Assembly (NCBI RefSeq): GCF_001989615.1
Contig: NZ_CP019069.1
Span: forward strand, 56,564-120,563
DNA: 64,000 nucleotides
Reading direction: 5' to 3'
Source of the DNA: Halorientalis sp. IM1011
Lineage (GTDB): Archaea; Halobacteriota; Halobacteria; Halobacteriales; Haloarculaceae
The position numbers and the translations under genes are program-made. The stretch's first letter is position 1, and each line of letters begins with the position of its first letter. Under the pieces are notes generated by a model, which was not told the DNA's origin, searched no databases, and was given only the letters and a program-made list of their open reading frames with translations. Below are positions 1-7,520 of the stretch, piece after piece.

Positions 1-749
1 TGCTGGAGTTCCGCGACGACGGTGTATCTCGCGGCGTCGCGGCGCTGGTTCTCGACGCTGACGGTGAGATTGGCCGACTGGCCACGGGTGACGTTGGTGG
101 GATAGTCGCCGCTGACGTATCCCGAACTCCCGTTGTCAGTGAGGAGGGCGAACTCGGTGTACTCGGCGTCGGGCTGGGGTGTGGCGACGGCGTAGGCCCC
201 CGCAGCGAGGCCGAGCAGGACGCTGAGCGCGAGCACGACGTTCACGGCGGTGGTGAGCGCGGAGCCACCCGTCAGGAACGCGCGGGACTGGGCCAGCCAG
301 CGGCCGACCGGGACGCTGTACCGGTGGTCGGCCGGGAGCCGGAGCCGTCGAATCCACCCGACGACGGTCCCCAGGACGACGAACACCGCGACGCTGGCGA
401 CGATCCGCGACGTGGAGAGCGGGCCGGCGACCGCGACGGCCAGGGCCAACAGCGGGAGCACCGTCACGCTCGCGCCGAACGCCAGCAGGAGCCGTTCGGC
501 GAACGTGGTGGGCGCGAACCGCGACCCACCGGCGTGCGCCGAGGCGGGAACGACGGCCGCGAGGAGGACGTATCCGGGGGCGAAAAACAGGAACGCGGCG
601 CCGAGCAGGACACGGACGAGCGGCACGTCGGGCGTGACGCGCAGGTTCGTCGCGACGAACAGGACGACCGACGCGACCAGGAGGAGGTCGAACGGCACCG
701 CACGAACCGCACGCCCGATCCGGCCCCAGGACGGTGATTCGGTACTCAT
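1..749 (-). CDS. DUF1616 family membrane protein, 3' end outside window
   Basis: Reading left from the ATG at 749 gives 249 residues without a stop before the window edge, so the C-terminus is missing. Hydrophobic segments lie near residues 19-34, 42-62, 84-112, 117-135 and 168-190, followed by an extracytoplasmic-looking part with EYTEFALLTDNGSSGYVSG and a DYPTNVTRGQ motif. The complete protein at 15605-16645 has the same order of segments and matching motifs (LTENESGDRVAGDYPTDL), so the two are paralogs. DUF1616 proteins are commonly found in archaeal surface-polysaccharide loci, but their reaction is unknown. A TAACAAAG element lies about 82 bp upstream at 831-840. The family call is firm; the function is not. 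Confidence 0.85.
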   Translation of the reverse strand, partial: MSTESPSWGRIGRAVRAVPFDLLLVASVVLFVATNLRVTPDVPLVRVLLGAAFLFFAPGYVLLAAVVPASAHAGGSRFAPTTFAERLLLAFGASVTVLPLLALAVAVAGPLSTSRIVASVAVFVVLGTVVGWIRRLRLPADHRYSVPVGRWLAQSRAFLTGGSALTTAVNVVLALSVLLGLAAGAYAVATPQPDAEYTEFALLTDNGSSGYVSGDYPTNVTRGQSANLTVSVENQRRDAARYTVVAELQ

Positions 750-874
750 GGCCCGTTCGCCCCGGTTAGCCACCGCTCGGTGTCGTATCTACGCCGAGAC
801 ATCAGTGGCAGGGCCTACAGCCGAATCGGGCTTTGTTATGGCTTGGTTACGTCCGATGCAGATCTGCGGAGCGG

Positions 875-1405
875 TCAGGCGGAGGTCCCGACGCGCTCGG
901 CCGGCGGCGCGGATTCGAGCGCGGAGAGCAGCGCCTCGACGGAGATCGTGTCGTCCTCCATCCGGCACGGGAGGACGAGTTGCAGGTCCCTGTCGACGTA
1001 GACGCCGAGACAGAGCCGGGGCAGGACGATCTTCCGGAACTCCTCGTCGGTCGTGCTCGAGGTGACGGTTCGCTCCTCGAACGGCGACTCGACGGGCACG
1101 TCCGCGTCGGCAGCCCAGGTCCGGAACTCCTCGATGCGGTCGAGTATCCGCTCGCCGGCGTGGGTTTCACCGCAGTGACCTTCCGGACAGACGGCTTTCC
1201 CCCAGATATCGACCGAGACGGTCTCGACGACCCCCTTTCGCTCCAGTCGCGATAGCTCCTTCAGGAGCCCCTCCTGTTGCTCGCGCACGCCGATCGGCGG
1301 CGCGAACGACCGCAGAAACACCTCGATCCGCGGCGGGCGTCCGCTGCGGAGTGACCGTGTCTTCGCCGTCCACCACTCACTGGTTTGGTCTGAACTGCGT
1401 CTCAT
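875..1405 (-). CDS. haloarchaeal HTH-domain regulator, 176 aa
   Basis: I chose the ATG at 1405 (MRRSSDQTSE) rather than the longer open frame upstream, because residues before it look like non-coding Arg-rich sequence and the conserved part begins soon after. Residues about 20-60 (RIEVFLRSFAPP then EQQEGLLKELSRLERKGVVE) look like a helix-turn-helix with a regulator-like linker. Next comes a small Cys/His patch (CPEGHCGETH) and a C-terminal part with LPRLCLGVYVDRDLQLVLPC that may be a sensor or dimerisation domain. Such proteins are widespread in haloarchaea with no fixed target. It stands alone between the DUF1616 gene and the origin region. I infer a DNA-binding regulator of unknown regulon. 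Confidence 0.75.
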   Translation of the reverse strand: MRRSSDQTSEWWTAKTRSLRSGRPPRIEVFLRSFAPPIGVREQQEGLLKELSRLERKGVVETVSVDIWGKAVCPEGHCGETHAGERILDRIEEFRTWAADADVPVESPFEERTVTSSTTDEEFRKIVLPRLCLGVYVDRDLQLVLPCRMEDDTISVEALLSALESAPPAERVGTSA

Positions 1406-2207
1406 TGTTACCCGTCCCTGGTTCCTGCCCAGGGTCACCGGATACCCCGCCCCGACTGTGCTTAAGTATCTCGACCGTTCGGTCCGATTGCCGTCGGTTA
1501 ATTTCGGTCCAAACCGACGATAACGCGTGTATAGAGCAGGCGTCCACGGCGAATACCGTCGATACTCACGTGTAAGGAATCGGAAGCCGACGGAAGAGCG
1601 CCAATATGGACCGATCGAGCCGTAAGTAGTTCTTACGGCCCGGATCGAGCGCGTGAGACGAAGGCAGCGGGGAACCAGTGGATACCTGATCGGGTCCGGC
1701 GGGGCTCCCCCCAAGTCGGAACGGTGGCGAACCGCTCCGAGGCCGTGTGGCACGTCACGCAACTGTGCGTGTGACCCTCTGCGAGGGCCCATCCGGACGA
1801 ACGGCCGAGTCCACTATTGTTATTCACTCGGTACGACGCTCGACGATCCGGTCGCCGTTCCGGACAGCCGCTGGATAACCTGACTATACTAATCACCACG
1901 AACGATGATGAGAGACTGTGCCACCGACGTGGTGGCCATCCACCATGACACAGTACGCTGACGTGGAGAACACTGGTGCACCGCTGGTTCCATTGCTCAC
2001 CGATCGCACTGGTCGCGGTGACGGGACCGGTGAACTGACCGCCGGCGAGGTCGTCTGGCGGCTGGACACGGAGTGACGACCGGCGCTCGACACCGCCCGG
2101 ATCCAGCGCGTTCCCCCGGTTCGGCGGCTCGCTCGCCGGTCGAAAACGCCACATAACGATACTCCCGGCAGCCGATGGATACAGTGCCGCGTCGGCGGTG
2201 ACACAGT
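1406..2207. other. gene-poor stretch between the HTH gene and the tRNA-like sequence
   Basis: No convincing long gene on either strand. The open frames here (for example on the minus strand between 1633 and 2522) have Arg/Ser-rich composition typical of antisense reading of GC-rich DNA. One small plus-strand frame at 1945-2076 has acidic haloarchaeal composition and is listed separately. The remainder probably holds upstream control sequence for the HTH gene and the left edge of the origin region. Confidence 0.5.
1945..2076 (+). CDS. possible small acidic protein, 43 aa
   Basis: An ATG at 1945 opens a 43-residue frame (MTQYADVENTG... ending VVWRLDTE). The amino acid composition is acidic and moderately hydrophobic, as in real haloarchaeal proteins and unlike the Arg-rich shadows around it. 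I recognise no family and see no clear ribosome binding site. A small inverted repeat (CCACC/GGTGG) lies just upstream. This is a weak prediction that needs homologs or expression data. Confidence 0.3.
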   Translation: MTQYADVENTGAPLVPLLTDRTGRGDGTGELTAGEVVWRLDTE

Positions 2208-2296
2208 GGAAGGGTAGCTCAGTGGCAGAGCACCGTCGTGACCCTCGGTCCGACGGCGGCTGCAAGGCCCCGCGTGGTTCGATTCCCGCCCCTTCC
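2208..2296 (+). tRNA. tRNA-like sequence, degenerate or with an insertion in the anticodon region
   Basis: The ends form a perfect 7-bp acceptor stem (GGAAGGG 2208-2214 with CCCTTCC 2290-2296). A D-arm follows with stem GCTC/GAGC and loop AGTGGCA. The T-arm contains GGTTCGATTCC (2276-2286), but its stem GCG-GG/CCCGC needs a bulged T at 2275. The anticodon stem CCGTC/GACGG (2233-2237 with 2252-2256) encloses 14 nt instead of 7, and the variable region is 15 nt. At 89 nt it is either a class II tRNA with an odd anticodon arm, a tRNA with a very short intron, or a decayed copy. I cannot assign an amino acid. No CCA is encoded. Confidence 0.4.
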
Positions 2297-2354
2297 GTGT
2301 CCTCTTTTGCACGTTACGCCGTCCGCCGTCGATTCCACCGACTAGAACGCTCCT

Positions 2355-2895
2355 ACACACACCGGGTTTCCGGTGAAAGTTCCCGTCCGAGCGCTTCGAT
2401 CCGTGAGTCGAGCGAGCGTGTGTGAAGCACAACCGATCCTCACAGGACACGCGTAGTAGCCGCCCCCTACCCGGAACAGCCGGCGTCCGGACACACCGGG
2501 TTTCCGGTGAAATCGCGTTCACAGAACCCGATAACGCTATTCGTGAAAGATATAGTATGTGATTCTACCCGGACTCGAAGACCGGTATTAGACCCGAGAA
2601 TTCACGTAACCGACCTTTTTCACCGGAAACTCGGTGTGTTAATGTAACATTTCCATTCGTTTCGTGCTGTATTATTGTCGGGCAGTGGTCAGGTACGTGG
2701 ACCGACACCGTGTTTCCGGTGAACCGAATCGGGGGTATTGACGGCGTGTCTATCAGAATAATAGTATACTTTCCGATGGATGCCGACCGGCCCAATTTTC
2801 GCCTTTCGTTCTACCTCGCTCTCGATTTCACCGGAAGTCCGGTGTCCAGATTTCGGGGAAAAAGTAAAGACGGGTCCACCGGAAACGCGGTGTGA
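2355..2895. other. putative replication origin with six ORB-like repeats beside orc1
   Basis: Six copies of a repeat built on CACCGG-GTTT-CCGGTG (full form ACACCGGGTTTCCGGTGAAA) lie at 2355-2378 (+), 2491-2512 (+), 2618-2640 (-), 2705-2722 (+), 2826-2845 (-) and 2875-2895 (-). The last ends 4 bp before the orc1 ATG. The DNA between copies is AT-richer than the surroundings, for example around 2530-2560 and 2740-2780, and could be the unwinding element. Archaeal origin recognition boxes have this kind of TTTCC..GGAAA core and sit next to orc1/cdc6 genes. I infer that this is the cognate origin and that the promoter-proximal copy may also let Orc1 control its own gene. Confidence 0.8.
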
Positions 2896-2899
2896 GAGG

Positions 2900-4102
2900 A
2901 TGTCCGAATCCGACGATCTGTTCATCCGGGAGGATCCGATTTTCGCGAACAAGGAGCTACTGGAGATCAACCACCTCCCGGACGAGGGGCGGATCGTCGG
3001 TCGCGACGAGGAGATCAGCCAGCTGGCGAACGCCGTCAACCCCGCCATCTTCGGCCAGAGTCCCAGTAACATCCTCATCTACGGGAAGACGGGGACGGGC
3101 AAGTCCCTGTGTGCGAAGTACGTCTCCCAGCGGCTGATCCGGACCGCCGACGAGGAGGGCGTGACGGCCGCGTTCGCCTACGTCGACTGCGCACAGGACT
3201 CGACGGAGACGCAGGCCGTCCAGACCATCGCGAGCGCACTGAACGACCGGGAGACGACCGATATCAAGATTCCCGACCGCGGGATCAGCACGGCGACGTA
3301 CTACAAACGGCTCTGGTCGATCCTCGACGCGCGGCTGGACGTGGCGCTCGTCATTCTCGACGAGATCGACAAACTCGATTCCGACGACATCCTGATGCAG
3401 TTGTCGCGTGCGGGCGAGGCGGGCAAGATCGACGAGTGCAAGATCGGCGTGATCGGCATCAGCAACAAGATCAAATACAAAGACCGGATGGACGAGCGGG
3501 TCAAGTCCAGCCTCTGTGAGCGGGAGTTCGTCTTCCCCCCATACGACGCGACGCAGTTGCGCTCGATCATGGACGCCCGCAGCGACGCGTTCCGGGAGGG
3601 CGTCCTCGAGGAGTCCGTCGTGCCACGGGCCGCGGCGCTGGCGGCCAAGGAACACGGGGACGCGCGGAAGGCGATCGACATCCTGCGGTACGCCGGCGAG
3701 ATCGCCCAGGCCAACGACGTGGGGACCGTCCGCGAGGAGTTCGTCATTCAGGCCCGCGAACGGGCCGAGACCGACCGATTCCGGGAACTCATCCGCGGGT
3801 CGACACCGCACTCCCGGCACGTCCTGCAGGCGCTGACCGTTCTCTCGCTGGACGAGACCGACGAGGAGGCGTTTCGGACGACACGGGTGTTCGAGGTGTA
3901 CCAGCAGATTTGCCGGCAGGAGGGGGCCGATCCGCTCTCCTTGCGCCGCGTCCGGGACCTCCTGAAAGAACACGCCTTCCTGGACATCATCGAACAGTCA
4001 CGACACAGCGGTGGCAGTGCGGAAGGGAGTTACACGGAACACCAGTTGCTGGAGGATCCGCACGTCGTCAAGCGCGTTCTGGCCGAAACCGTCGAGTCCT
4101 GA
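2900..4102 (+). CDS. orc1: Orc1/Cdc6 replication initiator, 400 aa
   Basis: Archaeal origin-binding AAA+ ATPase that recognises ORB repeats, opens the origin and loads the MCM helicase. The start MSESDDLFIREDPIF at 2900 is the usual beginning of the family; an open frame continues upstream through the origin repeats but is not family-like. Walker A GKTGTGKS is at residues 62-69 and Walker B VILDEID at about 151-157. Sensor and arginine-finger region sequences (IGVIGISNKI, SSLCEREFVFPPY) follow, and a winged-helix domain occupies roughly residues 285-400. The length is normal. It lies directly downstream of six ORB-like repeats, so it is probably the initiator for that origin. Confidence 0.97.
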   Translation: MSESDDLFIREDPIFANKELLEINHLPDEGRIVGRDEEISQLANAVNPAIFGQSPSNILIYGKTGTGKSLCAKYVSQRLIRTADEEGVTAAFAYVDCAQDSTETQAVQTIASALNDRETTDIKIPDRGISTATYYKRLWSILDARLDVALVILDEIDKLDSDDILMQLSRAGEAGKIDECKIGVIGISNKIKYKDRMDERVKSSLCEREFVFPPYDATQLRSIMDARSDAFREGVLEESVVPRAAALAAKEHGDARKAIDILRYAGEIAQANDVGTVREEFVIQARERAETDRFRELIRGSTPHSRHVLQALTVLSLDETDEEAFRTTRVFEVYQQICRQEGADPLSLRRVRDLLKEHAFLDIIEQSRHSGGSAEGSYTEHQLLEDPHVVKRVLAETVES

Positions 4103-4153
4103 ATCCCGCGAGTCGGTCGAAGCAGGTAAGAGGACGGACTGGATACCGAACGT

Positions 4154-4396
4154 ATGGCCGATAAGTCGATCAGCTACGCTCTGGTTCGGGAAGTCGCTGC
4201 GGAGAAGGGGGTCGATCCGGAAGCGCTGGTCCCGCTCCACGACGTGATCGATCCGGACGCGCTCGAATCGATGTTCGACAACACCGACGGATCGACGCTT
4301 CGGAACGGCCACCTCTCCTTCAGCTACGAGGGTTTTTCCGTCAGAGTGGACGACGACGGCTCCGTCTCGCTCACGTCAGCTCCCTACGACGAGTAG
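4154..4396 (+). CDS. HalOD1 output-domain protein, 80 aa
   Basis: A stand-alone HalOD1 domain. The sequence shows the family pattern: a helix (LVREVAAEKGVDPEALVPLHDVIDPD), then DALESMFD and the beta part GHLSFSYEGFSVRVDDDGSV. HalOD1 was defined as an output domain at the C-terminus of haloarchaeal signalling proteins, and single-domain versions are common. No partner is known. It begins 51 bp after orc1 on the same strand and may be co-transcribed, though I see no functional link. A second HalOD1 protein is encoded at 31136-31510. Confidence 0.85.
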   Translation: MADKSISYALVREVAAEKGVDPEALVPLHDVIDPDALESMFDNTDGSTLRNGHLSFSYEGFSVRVDDDGSVSLTSAPYDE

Positions 4397-4494
4397 AGCG
4401 ACCGTGCCGACGTGTCGTGTGCGTTCTGTTCGCACGATACCTATCAGGAATTATTGACAGGAGCCAAATAACTGGCGGGCGAGGGGATACACAG

Positions 4495-4695
4495 ATGTCA
4501 AGCGAGCGTTCACGGGGTGCTCTGGAGGGGCTGCCGGAGTCAGCCGTGTTCCCCGTCGCGCTAGTCTGTCTGTTGGTCGTCTCGTCACTGGCGTTCGCCA
4601 CGAACTACGACATTCTCGGTGCCATCGGCGTGGTGCTGCTCGCTATCCTCTCGCTCGTCTACGGCGCGCTCCAGATGCCCGAGCAACTGGACTAG
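4495..4695 (+). CDS. small membrane protein, 66 aa
   Basis: The start MSSERSRGALEG at 4495 was preferred over an upstream in-frame codon because the intervening residues look non-coding. Two hydrophobic segments are visible (FPVALVCLLVVSSLAFA and ILGAIGVVLLAILSLVYGAL), so it should be a two-helix membrane protein. No family is recognised. Its stop overlaps the stop of the convergent transporter gene by 4 bp (4692-4695). Confidence 0.65.
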   Translation: MSSERSRGALEGLPESAVFPVALVCLLVVSSLAFATNYDILGAIGVVLLAILSLVYGALQMPEQLD

Positions 4696-5387
4696 AACAG
4701 ACCGAGAACGACAGTACTCACCGCCTGTACGATCTGCTCCCAGATGGAGAATCCGACGGTGATCGACAGCACCGTGTCGAGTCCGAAGAAGGCGAACAGG
4801 CCGGCCCCGACGAAGTGCGCCTTCCTGAGGTCGAACGCGTGGGAGAACCGATAGAAAAACAGGGCGTTGGCGAGGCTCACGGGGATGATCGCCAGCATCT
4901 CGCCGACCCAGATAGCCGGATGTGCGCCGTACTGGATCGCGAGGCCGATCGTGACCAGCTGGGTCTTGTCGCCGAACTCGCCGACGGCCATCATGCTGAA
5001 GATCGGCAGGAAGCTCCCGAGCGTGGTCGGGACCGTCCCGATCACGGGGAGTTCGTACCCGTCGACGGCCTGGACGCCGGAGCCGTCCGTGTCCATCGGC
5101 TGGTCCTCGGGTGCCGGCGCGGACCGCCAGAGCGCCGCCGCGAAGAACAGGAAGAGGGCAGCGGTGATCGCGTCCAGATAGAGCCCGGGCAAAGCGTTGC
5201 TGACCGCCTGCCCGAACCAGATCTCGAGGGCCGTCCAGCCGGCGAAGGCGGTCCCCGCGGCGGCGACGACCACGAGCGGGTTGTAGCGCGTCGAGAGCCC
5301 GGCGATGAGAAACTGCACCTTCTCACCGGGCAACACGGCGAGCTGGGCGGTCATCGCGATCACCATGATCTCGAGGAAGCCGCTCAT
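4692..5387 (-). CDS. TMEM165/GDT1 (UPF0016) family transporter, 231 aa
   Basis: A polytopic membrane protein with the duplicated UPF0016 architecture. The first repeat carries LPGEKVQ near residues 19-25 and the second carries the clearer GEFGDKTQL motif near residue 136. The acidic E-x-G-D-K-T residues form the cation path in this family, which moves Mn2+ or Ca2+ against H+. The repeats are joined by an acidic loop (PEDQPMDTDGSG). The ATG overlaps the stop of the upstream DtxR-type regulator by 4 bp (5384-5387), so the two are co-transcribed. I infer manganese export or homeostasis controlled by the regulator. Confidence 0.88.
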   Translation of the reverse strand: MSGFLEIMVIAMTAQLAVLPGEKVQFLIAGLSTRYNPLVVVAAAGTAFAGWTALEIWFGQAVSNALPGLYLDAITAALFLFFAAALWRSAPAPEDQPMDTDGSGVQAVDGYELPVIGTVPTTLGSFLPIFSMMAVGEFGDKTQLVTIGLAIQYGAHPAIWVGEMLAIIPVSLANALFFYRFSHAFDLRKAHFVGAGLFAFFGLDTVLSITVGFSIWEQIVQAVSTVVLGLF

Positions 5388-6088
5388 AATTCGGAGGCGT
5401 GTCGGGTGTCGGGCTGGTCCTGGGTATCGGTCTCGGCGGCCCGCGCGCCGATCGTCTCGGCGACCTCGTCGGGGAGGTCCTGCCGACCGTCGTCGTGGGA
5501 GACCGTCACCATGCCGATGGGTGCCTTCTCCTCGATTACGAGCCGACGACCGGGGACGATGCCCGCCTCGGCGAGGTACTCCAGTTCGTCCTCGTTCCGG
5601 TCACGGACGCGCGCGACGACGACGCACTCGCCGACGGGGAACGCCGCGAGCGGCCGGGTCTCGTCGGCGGCCGGCGGTTCGAGCGTGGCTTCCGGGATCG
5701 GATCGCCGTGCGGGTCGACCGCGGGGTCACCCAGTCGCTCGGCGATCCGCGCCTCGAACTCCTCGCTGATGTGGTGTTCCAGCACGTCGGCCTCCTCGTG
5801 GACTTCGGTCCACTCGTAGTCGAGGTGGTCGACGAGGAACGCCTCCAGCAGGCGGTGGTGTCTGATGATCTCGACGGCGACCGTCTCGCCCTCGTCGGTC
5901 AGCTCCACGCCCTTGTACTTCTCGCGCGCGACGAGCCCCCGATCCTCCAGTTTCTCCATCATGCTCGTGACCGTCGGCGCGGTCACGTCCAGCGAGTCCG
6001 CGATCAGCGAGGGCTTGACCGGTGCCCCGTGCTCGCGCTGGAGTTCGTAGATCCCCTTGAGATAGTCCTCCATCACGTCACTCAGCAT
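5384..6088 (-). CDS. DtxR/SirR/MntR-type metal-dependent regulator, 234 aa
   Basis: The N-terminal winged helix is clear (MLSDVMEDYLKGIYELQ, then SLDVTAPTVTSMMEKLEDRGLV). The dimerisation and metal-binding domain contains HHRLLEAFL, EADVLEHHIS and EEFEARI, where His and Glu are typical ligands. A C-terminal FeoA/SH3-like part (GECVVVARVRDRNEDELEYLAEAGIVPG) closes the protein. I place the start at 6088 because homologs begin MLSxVMEDYL. A 21-bp longer version from 6109 is possible but would run over a palindrome that looks like an operator. The gene overlaps the GDT1 transporter by 4 bp, so it probably represses its own operon when Mn or Fe is sufficient. Confidence 0.9.
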   Translation of the reverse strand: MLSDVMEDYLKGIYELQREHGAPVKPSLIADSLDVTAPTVTSMMEKLEDRGLVAREKYKGVELTDEGETVAVEIIRHHRLLEAFLVDHLDYEWTEVHEEADVLEHHISEEFEARIAERLGDPAVDPHGDPIPEATLEPPAADETRPLAAFPVGECVVVARVRDRNEDELEYLAEAGIVPGRRLVIEEKAPIGMVTVSHDDGRQDLPDEVAETIGARAAETDTQDQPDTRHASEL

Positions 6089-6099
6089 CTTGGTTTGTT

Positions 6100-6113
6100 T
6101 TAGACGCATCTAA
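6100..6113. promoter_or_regulatory. palindrome TTAGA-CGCA-TCTAA, candidate operator of the DtxR-type gene
   Basis: A perfect 5-bp inverted repeat with a 4-bp spacer lies 12 bp before the preferred start codon of the regulator. TTAG..CTAA half-sites are typical of DtxR/IdeR/SirR boxes. The position fits autoregulation. The role is inferred. Confidence 0.5.
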
Positions 6114-6189
6114 TCCATAAGTCTGTTCCTTCAAACAACCGAGTTCACACGCACGAATTCACGTCCGTCGACCGATAGACCTGGCCGCC

Positions 6190-6633
6190 TCAGGCGGGAT
6201 CCTCGCGGATGCGGTGCAGATCGACGTCCGCGGATAGATCGCCGAACTCCGGGTCCGCTCCGACGACGAGTGTTGCGTCTTCCTCGAGCGCCAGCGCTGC
6301 CGCGTACGAATCACCCAGCGAGATGCCGCCGGCACCTTTGATCCGGGCGACACCGCTCCAGGACGGGGTCTCGACCGTCAGGCCGTAGCCCCGAAGAATT
6401 CGCAGGTCCCGCTGTCCGACCTCGAACTCGTCGTCGCCCGGCGGAACTCGATTCGGATCTCCCGTTTCGAGACGCGCGATCTTGTAGACGATCTCGGTCG
6501 CTGTGGCGTGGGAGATCGCGCCGGTCGACTCGTCGCGTTCGATCGCCTGCAGTCGCTCGGTCACGTCAGACGCGCCCGGCTCGTCGTAGAGATACGCGAG
6601 AAGGGGCTCCGTGTCGAAGACGTACTCCGTCAT
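6190..6633 (-). CDS. PIN-domain toxin, VapC-like, 147 aa
   Basis: A single PIN domain, the RNase fold of VapC toxins. The acidic active-site residues expected for the family are visible: the Asp in MTEYVFDTEPLLAYL, the Glu in TATEIVYK, the Asp in ISLGDSYAAALA and a late Asp in LVVGADPEFGDL. Length is normal. Its ATG overlaps the stop of the upstream AbrB-type antitoxin gene by 4 bp (6630-6633), the usual VapBC arrangement. I infer a translation-blocking RNase whose target RNA is unknown. Confidence 0.87.
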   Translation of the reverse strand: MTEYVFDTEPLLAYLYDEPGASDVTERLQAIERDESTGAISHATATEIVYKIARLETGDPNRVPPGDDEFEVGQRDLRILRGYGLTVETPSWSGVARIKGAGGISLGDSYAAALALEEDATLVVGADPEFGDLSADVDLHRIREDPA

Positions 6634-6920
6634 CGGTGCCGGTCGAGTTCCGCGTCGCGCTCACGTTCGAGTTCCTCGTCCTCCGCCTTCATCTCCTGTA
6701 AGTGCTCGCGGACCTCGCCCGTCTCGTAGCGACCGGCGTGGACGCCCTGCATCTCTTCGACCGAGGGCAGGGGTTCGACCACGATCTTCCCCTCCGCTTC
6801 GTGGATGAGTACTTTCCCGGGCGTCTCGATACCGAACCGCTCCCGCAACTCCTTGGGAATCGTCGCTTGCCCCTTCTTGGAGACGCGGATGACCTCGCCG
6901 TCGTCGGTATTACTGGACAT
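6630..6920 (-). CDS. AbrB/SpoVT-type antitoxin, VapB-like, 96 aa
   Basis: The N-terminal swapped-hairpin DNA-binding motif is plain (VIRVSKKGQATIPKELRERF, then TPGKVLIHEAEGKIVVEPLP). The C-terminal half is a charged helix (HLQEMKAEDEELERERDAEL) that would wrap the toxin. I prefer the ATG at 6920 over the one at 6947, because a TATA-like TTTAGTATGA sits about 27 bp before 6920, as in leaderless haloarchaeal mRNAs. It is the first gene of the toxin-antitoxin operon and probably autorepresses it. Confidence 0.85.
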   Translation of the reverse strand: MSSNTDDGEVIRVSKKGQATIPKELRERFGIETPGKVLIHEAEGKIVVEPLPSVEEMQGVHAGRYETGEVREHLQEMKAEDEELERERDAELDRHR

Positions 6921-7059
6921 CTTTGTATTACATTTCGAGTCAGTCATACTAAACCCTTCTTGCTATACTCACGGCTGTCGTCGGTACCGATGAGGAAATC
7001 GTGAAATCGGTGGCGGCTCGACGGGGTTCCGGTCGACGAACGGCGGTCGCGGAATCGAC

Positions 7060-7326
7060 CTACAGGCCCCAGTCCAGGTTCGCGGCGATCTCCAGGTGGT
7101 CGGTCGAGTGCAACACCGTCGCGACGCCCACGCCCACGAGGACGGCGCCGGCGAGGACGCCCGAAGCCAGCACGGTCCACACCGTCGGTCCCGCCGACTG
7201 GATCGACGGCGAGTACGTCGCGATGGCCCAGAAGAAGTCGCCGATGAAGATCCCGCCGCCGATCAGAAGGATGGTCCCGAGGAGACGACTCGGCGTCGGC
7301 GTTGCGGGTTTGTCCTTGATACGCAT
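7060..7326 (-). CDS. small membrane protein, 88 aa
   Basis: Two hydrophobic stretches (LLGTILLIGGGIFIGDFFWAIA and VWTVLASGVLAGAVLVGVGVA) indicate a two-helix membrane protein. They follow a basic cytoplasmic-type N-terminus (MRIKDKPATPTPSR). No family is recognised. It is a single gene between the VapBC-like pair and the first glycosyltransferase. Confidence 0.6.
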   Translation of the reverse strand: MRIKDKPATPTPSRLLGTILLIGGGIFIGDFFWAIATYSPSIQSAGPTVWTVLASGVLAGAVLVGVGVATVLHSTDHLEIAANLDWGL

Positions 7327-7520
7327 TGCATTAGGTACGGTCTTCCAGCGAAATATGTGTTACTACGGTCACGGCCGTCGAAAGTGTTGAGCAGTCGGTT
7401 CCGGTCCGGCGATCCGACGGCCGGTATCGGGTCCGTTGCCCGCAACTAACTGCGAAGAGAGTGACTTCGACGCGGCAGGATCTCAATTACAAAGCCTTCA
7501 CCGACGAGTCTCAGACGCGG

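Noticed and set aside
250..1065. Long plus-strand frame opposite the DUF1616 and HTH genes
   Set aside because: Composition is Arg/Thr/Ser-rich, lacks the acidic bias of haloarchaeal proteins, and the minus strand encodes a clear DUF1616 protein over the same bases.
1893..2522. Minus-strand frames overlapping the tRNA-like sequence and the left origin repeats
   Set aside because: They run through repeats and the tRNA-like sequence and have Arg/Ser-rich composition; no family features.
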